Assembly: GCA_001792895.1 (NCBI GenBank)
Contig: MARA01000010.1
Location: 1,054,001-1,118,000 of the forward strand
Source of the DNA: Lentinus brumalis
Lineage: Eukaryota > Basidiomycota > Agaricomycetes > Polyporales > Polyporaceae
Length of the DNA stretch: 64,000 nucleotides
Direction of reading: 5' to 3'
The notes beneath the pieces are model-generated. The model saw only the letters and a list, made by a program, of their open reading frames with translations, was not told the origin of the DNA and did not search any database. This document shows, one piece after another, positions 51,758 to 60,900 of this stretch. The translations under genes were made by a program, and so were the position numbers. Within the stretch, counting starts at the first letter, position 1, and every line of letters starts with the position of its first letter.

Positions 51758-53512
51758 CTACTCCCAGTCACTATCCTCCCCGTTATCTTCACCTTCCTTC
51801 TCTTCACCTTCTTCTTCTTCGTCCTCGTCCTCGTCCTCGTCTTCATCCTCGTCTTCATCGTCACTATCGTCACCGTCGCCGTCACCGTCTTCTTCATCCG
51901 TCTTCTTGGGCTTCAAAGTGGCCGTCTCAGCCGCGCCATTGCTGCTGACCTGCGAAGACACGACATCGTAGCTCTCTTCGCTGCTCTGGCGCGGACTGAG
52001 ATGCCCTGGTGTTGAAACTCGAGACTTCGCCTCTGTAGGGGGTGCGCTGAGCAGGGCCGACGACGCCTCCTGTTTCGAAGGAGCGTCTTCAGGTGTTTGC
52101 GTAGGTGCGATATTCGTCGTCGGCGACGTCGGATCGTCATCATCGTCTTCCCAGCTGAAATCCTCGTCGTTCACGGCAGCCGTACCTATGAACAACATTA
52201 GACACGTCTTATGATCAGTGTGATGGTGCGTTACCCTGTATGATAGCTCTCCTGTGTGCCTCCTCCCGCTCCACCTGATATACGCGGAAGAAATAACGTG
52301 TCCAGAACTCCTCCTGGGTAAGCGCCTCTGGCACTAGTATGATGTTAACAAACGTCAGACACGAACACGCAGCTCGAGGTCAGCGCACCTAGGGTATCCA
52401 ACGTTGCCTTCAACGCGCTGCCATCCACCGGGTCCGCCAGAGCACGCTCAACCTTGTTCTGCCATGCAGTCGTGCCCAATCCGCGATCCTCTGAAGCGGC
52501 CTCCGTGGCAAGCCAGTTCGTGTAGATATCCCGCACACTCTCATCATCCTTCGGGTCCACCTGGATCACCGCAGGATCGTGTCGCAGCTGCTTCAGCATC
52601 GACTCGGCGCGCGTCGCCACCGCCCGTAGCGTGTCCACCGTGGGCCGTGCGGAGCCTGTCGGCGACTCCCTCTCCTTGCCCTTGCCCTTGCTGCTTCCGG
52701 GGCAGGGGACTCCGCAGCGCCCACGGAGGGTAGCATCCACACATCCGTACCGTCCCAGATGAGCCCGGGGTACCCGGAGTCGCCCTCCTCCGGCGGCACG
52801 ACCTTCACAGCATCTTTGAGGAACTCGCCAGCCTCGCGCAAGAACTCCTCGCTGCGGTGGACGTATTCTTCGGTCGCGCCCTGTACGCGATGTAACTCCG
52901 TGGTGATCGTGCTGCGGAGCTGTGCGAAATCCAAGGCGGTGAGGTTCGCACTCCCGACGCGCGCGTGCTTCAATGTCTCCTTGAGAGACTCCGGTAATTG
53001 CGTTTGGACGGTGTTGACTAGTGACGGGGGCAATGAGGACTGTAGTCGGGCAAACAGGGTTTGAGGCTGAGACACAGAGGTCTCGGGAGGGGCTTTGTCG
53101 GCGGTGGGAGTATCATGAGGAACGGTGGATGTAGAGGGGGACGAGGCAGACTTCTCGGCTTCAGATGGTATAGTTTCTGCCTGCTCAGCAGAGGAAGCAG
53201 AGGGTTCTGAAGCCTCAGCAGGAGTAGACGCCTCCAACGTGAGTTTCGTGAGTTCCTTCTGCGCCTGCTGCACGACATCTCCGAGGTCTTTACGTGCGGT
53301 CTCAAAGGCGACCTGGCTCTACAGCAGACGCGTTTGCGCCTTAGTACAGGTTTACTTGGAATGGCACAGCAGCGTACTTGTTTCCTGAAACCTCCCCAGA
53401 ACCGTGACAGCTGCCCAACAACCTGGGTAACCTCCTCATTCAGACTCTGCTGAGGTGGATTCGAAGGCGGGGTGGTCGTCCCAGGGGCATCGTAAGCGTC
53501 AAAGAAATTCAT
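51758..53512 (-). CDS. BSD-domain protein (Dos2/BSDC1-like)
   Basis: Starts MNFFDAYDAPGTTTPPSNPP and continues VGQLSRFWGGFRKQ, a lead typical of BSD-domain proteins of the Dos2/BSDC1 type. The second exon (QVAFETARKDLGDVVQQAQK, ELTKLTLEAS) is followed by about 60 low-complexity residues and a helical region (SSLPPSLVNTVQTQLPESLK, EFLREAGEFLKDAVKVVPPE). After VDTLRAVATRAESMLKQLR and IYTNWLATEA, two exons supply the BSD motif itself, ALVPEALTQEEFWTRYFFRV YQVEREEAHRRA. The C-terminus is strongly acidic, with runs of DE repeats (51790-51900), ending NGEDSDWE. Function of the family is poorly defined; BSD domains occur in transcription and membrane-associated proteins. Four or five short introns. 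Confidence 0.8.
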
Positions 53513-53989
53513 TGCAGAGGCGGGTAGATGGTCATAAGAGCGGCGGTCAAGTTGAAGTAATGCGTCCTACGGAGTCGGAGGTCGGAGTTGGGTACGCTGA
53601 AGCGTACTGAATTGTCACAGACCCAAAAGAAAGCTATTAAGCGCCCAGTGAGAATTCGTCCCGTATCTGGTTTCTAAGCCCCTAATGTGGTATCTTACAA
53701 AATCAGTGTGCTTATAAGATTTCGTCAACCTTTGTGACATTGTGGTACTGTAAGTAATAACTTACGTGTGTACTTTAGTAGCTATCTACCCGTTCAATTA
53801 CGATAAGATAGGGATAACCAATGATCTCACGGTAATTACGTCTGTATCACGCCGACGTTCCCACGGCGGGATCCTGATAAGTTCTGACGTACGCGCGACG
53901 CGAGTCACCAAAAATCTCTGCCACGCACCGCGACCTGCCTACCTTGAGCATCCCAAACCTCTGCTTATCCTGAGCGACTCCGCTCGTTG
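53513..53989. promoter_or_regulatory. Divergent promoter, BSD-domain gene / CPA1
   Basis: 477 bases between the BSD-domain start codon and the first upstream ATG of the CPA1 transcript. The part at about 53620-53860 is clearly AT-richer than the rest of the window and probably nucleosome-poor. No canonical TATA box or confident Gcn4-type TGACTC site was picked out. Confidence 0.45.
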
Positions 53990-54120
53990 ATGATTTTCAC
54001 TCAGAACACTCGCGACGAGTGAGTTCACGCCTTCTCCAGCAGCACACGAGCAAGTCGGACTGACGTGCATTCGTAAACAGTTACCTCAGCGACCTCGTTT
54101 TCTCGCTCCTCAGCCATTAA
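53990..54120 (+). CDS. Spliced upstream ORF: arginine attenuator-like peptide
   Basis: A short ORF in the CPA1 leader. The ATG at 53990 reads MIFTQNTRD plus two bases of the tenth codon, then a 62-nt intron (54019-54080) with a perfect GTGAGT donor, a CTGAC branch site about 20 bases before the end, and a CAG acceptor. The second exon continues D-YLSD-LVF and ends SLLSH, stop TAA at 54118-54120. The 22-residue product has the DYLSD core of the fungal arginine attenuator peptide (core DYLSD or DYISD), sits in the same gene, and ends 16 bases before the CPA1 ATG. In ascomycetes that peptide stalls ribosomes when arginine is high. The Trp of the ascomycete peptides is replaced by Phe here (LVF for HLW or HIW). 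Start context is weak (T at -3), allowing leaky scanning. Unspliced RNA encodes only ten codons before a TGA. Confidence 0.78.
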
Positions 54121-54136
54121 AAGCAACCTTGACAAG

Positions 54137-55563
54137 ATGTTGGTCCGCAACTTCACTCGTATCGCTCGTCTCTCTCGAGGCTTCGCTAGCCATGCGTCGT
54201 CCTCTACCACCATGCCCCCTGCGGTTCTCCACCTGAAAACTGGCCAGTCCTTCGCAGGCCGCTCCTTCGGCGCCCCACGAAGCATCTTTGGAGAGACCGT
54301 GTTCTCGACCTCTATCACATCTTGTGAGTCGAGACACACGCTTTTCACCGGGTTCCTTGCTCACTGCTGGTCCAGACACGGAGTCTATGACCGACCCGTC
54401 GTACCGGGGCCAAATCCTCGTCTTCACCACTCCCCTCATTGGCAACTATGGCGTGCCCAACAACAAGACGCCCGTAAATAGCCATGACGTGGGAGTCACT
54501 CTGGAGTCGGAGAAGATTCAATGCTCTGCTGTCGTCGTCGCGGACGTCGCAGAGAAGTTCTCCCACTACACCGCCGTCGAGTCCCTTGCGGCCTGGTGCC
54601 AGCGCAACAACGTTCCTGGCATCACCGGTGTCGACACTCGCGCGATCACCCGGCTTCTGCGGGATCAGGGTACGACCCTCGGTCGCCTTGCTGTCGGACC
54701 TGACGCGTGCCTTGCGCCTCCGCGCCCCGAGGAGTACTGGGATCCTACTACGGAGAACCTCGTCGCCCAGGCTTCGACCAATGCTCCGTACGATCTCAAC
54801 CCCAGCGGTGACGTGAAGATCGCTGTGCTCGACTTCGGCGCGAAGGCGAATATCCTCCGCTCCCTCGTCCGTCGCGGTGCCGCAGTCACCGTCCTCCCAT
54901 GGAACTTCGACTTCAACAAGATCCGCGACCAATACGACGGGCTGTTCCTCAGCAACGGCCCCGGTGATCCCAACCACTGTATGGAGGCTGCGATGCACTT
55001 GCGCAAGACTTTGCAGGAGTGGGACAAGCCCGTATTCGGTATCTGTATGGGTCACCAGGTCATCGGGATGGCGGCAGGTCTCGAAGCGTACCGCATGACG
55101 TTCGGCAACCGCGGTCACAACCAGCCTGTCCTCGCGCTGGCTTCGTCGGGTTCGATCAAGGCCGGCCGTGTCTACGTCACCAGCCAGAACCACCAATACG
55201 CTCTCAAGTTGCAGGACCCCTTCCCCGCCGGGTGGGAGCCGTTCTTCATCAACTGCAACGACTCTTCTGTGGAAGGTATCAAGTCTACTCCAGAATCTGG
55301 CAAGAAGGTGTGGGGCGTGCAGTTCCACCCGGAAAGTGCTGGGGGTCCTCTTGACACCATCGAGGTGCGTTTTGCTTTCCTTCTTTTGTGTCCCGCGCTG
55401 ACGGCTTCGCCCACCCACGCCCCAGATGTTTACCGACTTCCTCGCTGAGTGCCGTGCTCACAAACTGCAGTTGAACATTCCTACCTCGCAACCGATGGAC
55501 GCGGCACGGGTGGTACCTCAACTCGGTTTCGAGACGCCTCAGCGTGTCGCTGTGGCTGCTTGA
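54137..55563 (+). CDS. CPA1: Carbamoyl-phosphate synthase, arginine-specific, small subunit
   Basis: Glutaminase subunit that passes ammonia to the large subunit for arginine synthesis. The start MLVRNFTRIARLSRGFASHA is a basic mitochondrial presequence. Then come VLHLKTGQSFAGRSFGAPRS, IFGETVFSTSITSYTESMTD (across an intron) and DPSYRGQILVFTTPLIGNYG of the N-terminal domain. HYTAVESLAAWCQRNNVPGI, TGVDTRAITRLLRDQG and VKIAVLDFGAKANILRSLVR lead into the class I amidotransferase domain. Its Cys is in KPVFGICMGHQVIGMAAG, and the His/Glu pair in WGVQFHPESAGGP. After a last intron it ends ETPQRVAVAA. About 430 residues fits the family. The upstream ORF at 53990-54120 probably gives translational control by arginine, as in Neurospora arg-2 and yeast CPA1. 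Confidence 0.95.
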
Positions 55564-55777
55564 GGCCTGGATCCTTCATGGACATTGAGGGTTCATGCTC
55601 AACCCTGTTATGTAGCCTTGTAAATCGATGTGTTCTGTGTTGATTCCGCATCTATATCGCGAATGTTCGCATTCTCTAGGGATTGAGACTGCCAGCTCTA
55701 ATCAGGTTTCCGTTGCCTTAAAATTGTGATGTCTCCCTGGGTCGCGTTATGACATCCATTGCTCATTGGTTTTGTAT

Positions 55778-55886
55778 GGCAAGATGGCCGAGCGGTCCAA
55801 GGCGTGTGACTCAAGCGAAAGCTTGCCTGCAACAGCGGGTTTCTCATCTGGGTATCCAGGCGTGGGTTCAAATCCCACTCTTGTCA
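55778..55886 (+). tRNA. tRNA-Leu(CAA) with intron
   Basis: Type II tRNA with a long variable arm. The acceptor stem pairs GGCAAGA (55778-55784) with TCTTGTC (55879-55885), discriminator A at 55886. D arm TGGCCGAGCGGTCCAAGGC contains the A box; T arm GTGGG-TTCAAAT-CCCAC contains the B box; the variable arm stem is CTGG/CCAG. The anticodon loop CTCAAG carries CAA and is followed by an intron of about 25 nt right after position 37, as in yeast tRNA-Leu(CAA). CAAGC pairs with GCTTG inside the intron across a GAAA loop. The anticodon stem TGTGA/TCTCA has one T-T mismatch. Confidence 0.88.
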
Positions 55887-55890
55887 TCTA

Positions 55891-55895
55891 TTTTT
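55891..55895 (+). terminator. RNA polymerase III terminator of tRNA-Leu
   Basis: A run of five T residues starts five bases after the tRNA discriminator, as expected for Pol III termination. Confidence 0.8.
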
Positions 55896-56027
55896 CCTCC
55901 CAATTATTGCGTTTGAAGAGGGCGTACTTCGTACATATCTATTTTAGACTCGCATGACCCTCAGCCACTCAGTGATTGACGACAGCCCCGGGCGATTTTG
56001 AATTGAGCACGTAAACAACGTTATCAT

Positions 56028-57308
56028 TCAGTCAAACAGTCCGAAAGCTGAGACCGGTCGCGAGGCCGGAGTGCGACTTTCCCTTAAGATAAGTTTGCTG
56101 ACGGTCTTAGCTGCCCCTTGGGGGAGGCGCCCCTCGGCCAGAGCATCGATCCAGTCCGGTAGTTTCTGCTGTATGACAGGATGATCGATATTTCTGATCA
56201 GATATTCTCGCTCGAAGGCCTCAATTTCCGGGTATCTGTCAACAGTAGTGAGTGTCAGAAATTGTGAGATATCAAAGGAATGTATTCACTCACAGGCTTG
56301 TAAAAGTGGAGAAGAGCTCATCGAGGATGTTGTTCGGGGAAAGCTTCATCTTGATGTCGTTTTTGGCCAAGTTCTTGAGCATAGGAATGTCGTACTAGCA
56401 CAGGATTAGACGTTGTCAGCGACTGCGCGTAAGGTTGCGTACCAGGTCTGCCAGACGATACATCGACTTTGGCGAGCATATTGGTACGGATGCTGGCTCG
56501 GTATGTCCCGAAATCTGGGATCCCTGTGATTTCAAACGGGCGAATGTGATACCGCCGGTGTACGCGTAGAAGACAAACGACTTCAGCCTGAAGTTGTGTG
56601 TGAGGGAGAAGTAAAGCATAGAAAGTCCGGTGGGAACGCACGTAGCATGAGCGACGTTGTCCACGTATATGACTCGTCCGTATCGGCATGGAGAATGTTC
56701 CTTTCTGGTAGGCACCGCAGGTGTTTCAGCAGTCGAGGCTAACGAGGCATGCACACTTTAGCTCCGCGGGCGATTGTGTCAGAGATGGACCTCTCACCGC
56801 GGTGAATTGAATGTATGCCCAGAGTTGACTCCTGACTAAGAGCCTGTACTTGCTCGTCCTCGTCCTCCAGGTCGCTGTCAGACTCGTAGCCATAGTCCAA
56901 GGACTTATCCGACCGGTCAGAGGGGTATGGTGCATCTAAGTTAGCGATATCGCTTTCGGAGAATCCTCCCATACAACCTAATGCCTCCATGTAGTATGCA
57001 TGTGTCAATGCAGCAATTGGACAGTACCACTCACCGTATTCAAAGTGAGTTGGAGTGCTGCGCAGCAACATGCTATTCACAAGGATGGGACGCGGTGTAT
57101 CGACGGTCTTGGAACGCGAGCGGCGGGAGAATGCGAAGAACTTCATGTCTTCGAACGGCCGGCCGGAAAGACTAGAGAGAAGGGCGGCTTGGGTGGCCTG
57201 CGGGCGCGAGGGAATTGCTATGGATTTCTGAGGGGTAGCACACCCTGAGGGCGTATCGAGTCCTTCCCTAGTCTCCCTCGATTCAAGCATTTGCTGCCGT
57301 TTGTTCAT
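56028..57308 (-). CDS. BTB/POZ-like domain protein
   Basis: Basidiomycete protein with a divergent BTB/POZ fold and no extra C-terminal domain. Blocks in order: SSLSGRPFEDMKFFAFSRRS, PRPILVNSMLLRSTPTHFEY, then after introns GGFSESDIANLDAPYPSDR, DYGYESDSDLEDEDEQVQAL, RYGRVIYVDNVAHATW, FYAYTGGITFARLKSQG, ICSPKSMYRLADL, LSPNNILDELFSTFTSLYPE and IEAFEREYLIRN, ending TPASRPVSAFGLFD. The CSPKSMYRLADK-type motif and NILDELFS are typical of this group, which may serve as adaptors (for example for cullin-3); that is family-level inference. The ATG at 57308 (MNKRQQMLESRETREGLDTP) was chosen; the frame stays open upstream without another ATG, so the start could lie in an earlier exon. Confidence 0.75.
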
Positions 57309-57940
57309 CTTCCTCCTTGGCTTTCCCACTAACCGACCCCCTCGGAGTTTTCCATGGTAGGCCTGCACGCAAGGTTATAGGCAGCTACTAGATCACCGTC
57401 TTACCAACGGATGAATTTGTCACGCGGCGCTGGCGCAGCGTGCTGTGAGTACTTTAACTTAGATCTAGAGAGGATGTGAAGCCAATGCCGTCACGACGCA
57501 GTATGAATCAAAGCTGCAGGATTGACAGGCATGAGGACATACCGTATGCAGGGTCGCTTACCAGCCTCTACTTCCGTTTGGACCGTGGGGGAACAAGTTG
57601 AAGAAACAGAGGTCGTTAGCGATAGCGCTCAGGCAGGAAATGACGTCACGACAGTAGTCTATACAGTTAACTCTACGTGACAACAAGGAGGAAGTCGAAC
57701 TCGGAGCTGAGCGCGCTGACTGGGCGGACGAGGGCGCTGCTTTCGATGTATTGTGTCCCGAGGTTTGCAGTCTCAGCAAGATCCTTGGTAGTAAGCGATA
57801 GCTATGCGATGATGCAGCGAAAATATGTGCTATTCAGTAGGCAAGATGATGCAGAGTATGCGAAAGATGTGCAAAACGAGATGCAGGGGATTCGTTGGGA
57901 ACGTGCAAGAAGACAAGGCAAGAAACAGATGCAAAGGTAT
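57309..57940. other. Upstream region of the BTB-like gene
   Basis: 632 bases between the BTB-like start and the stop codon of the large gene to the right, both on the minus strand. A minus-strand frame near 57680-57780 is Ser-rich and could be a 5' exon of the BTB gene, but no firm splice pair was found. Confidence 0.4.
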
Positions 57941-60900
57941 CTACTTATACGCAGATAAAAGTCCGGTCTTTTTCTTTGTCTGCACCGCCGCGCCGGCTCG
58001 TCTATTCTGCGGGATGTGCGATTTCTTCGTACCCTTCTCTCCATCCGAGTCTGACGAGTCATCATCATCGTCATCGTCGCTCGTCACGTCACCCTCCTCT
58101 CCACCCTTGCCGTACTGAGCAGGGGCAAGCCTCCGGCTGGCGTTGGTGCTCGACGTTTGCGAGAAGAGCGCGGGCGAGGGGATTTGAGTGGCCGGGAACA
58201 GCTGCTGGCTTGCGAGGTCCGTCAGGGTAGGGTACATAGCCTGCGCAAACCAGCTAGGACGTGGACGCGACGGTCCCTTGAGAGTCTTCTCCTGATCCTG
58301 TTCGGCCTCGCTTCCGCTCTCATGGTGAGCGTCCCCAGCGAATGGGGTGCTCTCCGCGTCGGGTAGCCCAAACCGCGTCGCAACCTGGCTGTCAGATGGA
58401 ATGAAGAGTGGCTCCTTGGCAGCCTTCGGCTTGGGCGTAGCAGCGTCGAGGGTCCCGCCTTGTTCCAGTGATTCCTCGACGGGTTCTTCGACGACAGTGT
58501 CCTCCTTGTTGGCTGTCTTCTTCCGGCCACGGGAGGTGAACCCCTGTGGGGCAAGCTCAGGACTGCTCGGCTGAAGCTCGTCGATCATGGATGAATCAAC
58601 ATCGCCCACCGACTCGGTCTGCGTCCTAGGGCCGGTCTGTGACAATGTTGCCCAGGATATCTTCCCAACAGCTGGTGTCTCGGAGACCGTCTCAGACGCC
58701 TGAGGCTGGCCCTCTCGCGTACTTGGTTGGTTCACGCCCTCCTCTTCCTCTGGGTCGTCGATAGGTGTGGAGGAACGCTGAGATCGAGTCGATACTGGCT
58801 TCCCGCCTCTTCCCCTAGGTCTTCCCCTTGCCGCACGAGCTCCCCGCTTTACGACCTCCTCTTGGAGGGCACGCTGCGCCGCATCCTTTGCCTCCTTTTC
58901 CGCGACTTTGGCAGCCTTCCTCGCTTCGGTCTCTGCCCGCTTCGCGGCCGCCTTCGCCTCCCGCTCTGCCTTCTTCTCCGCCGCCTTGCGTTCGCGCTGT
59001 GCCTTCTTCTCAAGCTTCTCTGCCTCTCGTTGCGCCTTCTCCTCTTCGGTGAGTCGCCTTCTGCCGCGTTGTGGGGGAGCGGGCGTGGGTGTGGACGTCG
59101 GCTCTGGGAGTGACGAGGGTGGAGGCATGGTAGAGCCCTGTCGTGCCGCACGTGTCGTACGGCGTGGTCTCCCGTCGGACTCCTCTGCATCCTGCTGAGG
59201 TCGAGATAACTCTCTCGCGTCCTGACTCATCTCCGGCTCGGGTTCGAGGAGCTCTTCATCCTCATGATCCACCGGATGAGAATCCTCGTCCGTCCCACCA
59301 GATCCGGCTTCCTTCCCAAGGGAGCCTTTTGGCTCGTGTCCGTGTTGCGGCTGGCCAGAGTCCTCGCTGGGGGGTAGTGTCAACTCTGCCTCAGGGAGGA
59401 CGAGATCTCCGAGGAACTGCCGAGACAAAGGAGGAGCATTGTCCTTGGCCCGAGCTTGTGGAAGACGCCCGTAGCGGTCCTTCATGCGAGACACCGTTCG
59501 AGGGGTGCGGGGGGTCGCTGGAGGCGGCGTCTGTGTCCAAGCCTCGACTTCGCGTTGCGGGGCGTCAGTAAAGGCTGCATCCTGGGGATTGCGACGTTCC
59601 TGGTCGCCGGCGGTGCTGAAGGAGCCAATGGGCTCATCTGGATCCTCAGAGTGCGGCTCGACAACGTCCGCTTGCACAACAGTTGCATCGTCGTCTTCCT
59701 CCGCTCGCGGCGGAGTCTGTACAGGAGGTGAAGGGCCACGACCATCGAGCTTAGGGGAAAGCTCTCGCTCGTGATGCTCATTGGTATCGCCGTCCACTTC
59801 CGTGACGGGATCATCAGGGGCAGTCTTAGCGTGGCCTTCTTCCGAAGCGTTGACATGGACGGAGTTTTTTGCGGCCAGCTCGCCCTCTCCTAACGCGTCG
59901 TCGTCATCGGACTCATCCTGCTCAGCGTCCGCGTCCTTGAGTTGCGCCGACTCCGGGTCCTCGGCGGCGACGTTCAGAGTCTCCTGCGAGACAAGAGGAT
60001 CATCCTCAGCAGTGCGCTCGACGCGATCGAGACCACCGCGGTCTGCGGACGAAGTATCCGGACCTGACCCTGCATGAGACTCGCCAGACTCACTATCTGG
60101 GCTTGCTTCCCGCTCGGAAGCTGGCTTGGCTCGACCCGCATCCTCTTCGTCGGAATCGTCGTCGTCCGCATCGGGATCATCCCGCATCTCCCTCTCCTCC
60201 TCCTCCGTGAGTTTATACCCATCCTTCTCCTCGTCGCTCTCCTGCTTGTCCGAAGCAGCTCTTTCTCGGAGGAGTTCGGAGTCTGAGCGAGCGAAGACAT
60301 CTGCCTCAACCTCGCGCGCATCCTACACCATCAATGAGCTCCCTCGTCGAGGACCTTGGAGTAAAGAACGCACCTCCACGCTGTTATTGGGATCAGGGTC
60401 CATGACCGTGGGAGGAATCACGATGTCGTCCACGTCCATGTCAAGCGCGGCAGGCTCCGGTTCAGGCTCTCGCTCGTCGTCCGAAGAAGACGCTGCGCGT
60501 TCGAACCTGCGGGACATGCGACGGAACGCCCGGTCGTTCTTCTCCTCTTCCTCCAGATCCACAACCTCGTCCTTCGAGTCCTCGCTTTCGTCATCGGAGT
60601 CGGACTCAGAGGAGGAAGGGATCTGAGCAAGGATACTGGTTCGTGGCTTGGCTGGACCCCAGAGCAGCGATTCAAAGTCTATTTGGTCAGGCATTGCGGA
60701 GCTGGCCGGGACGGAAGGTGCAGGTGCTTCGTGCTCGTCGTCGCTGGAGGAACTCTCGTTGCTGCTGCCCTCGTCTTTGCTCTCTACAGCCACTTCTGAA
60801 ATCTCAGAGCCAGCTGGAAGGCGTGGACTGGAAAGTGGGCGGTGAGGAAGAGACGGTCTCTTGTTGGCAGTCGTCGACAAGGATCGTAGGGGTAGTTCCG

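Noticed and set aside
54345..55418. A 357-codon minus-strand frame
   Set aside because: It is the antisense shadow of CPA1, whose sense-strand protein is strongly conserved.
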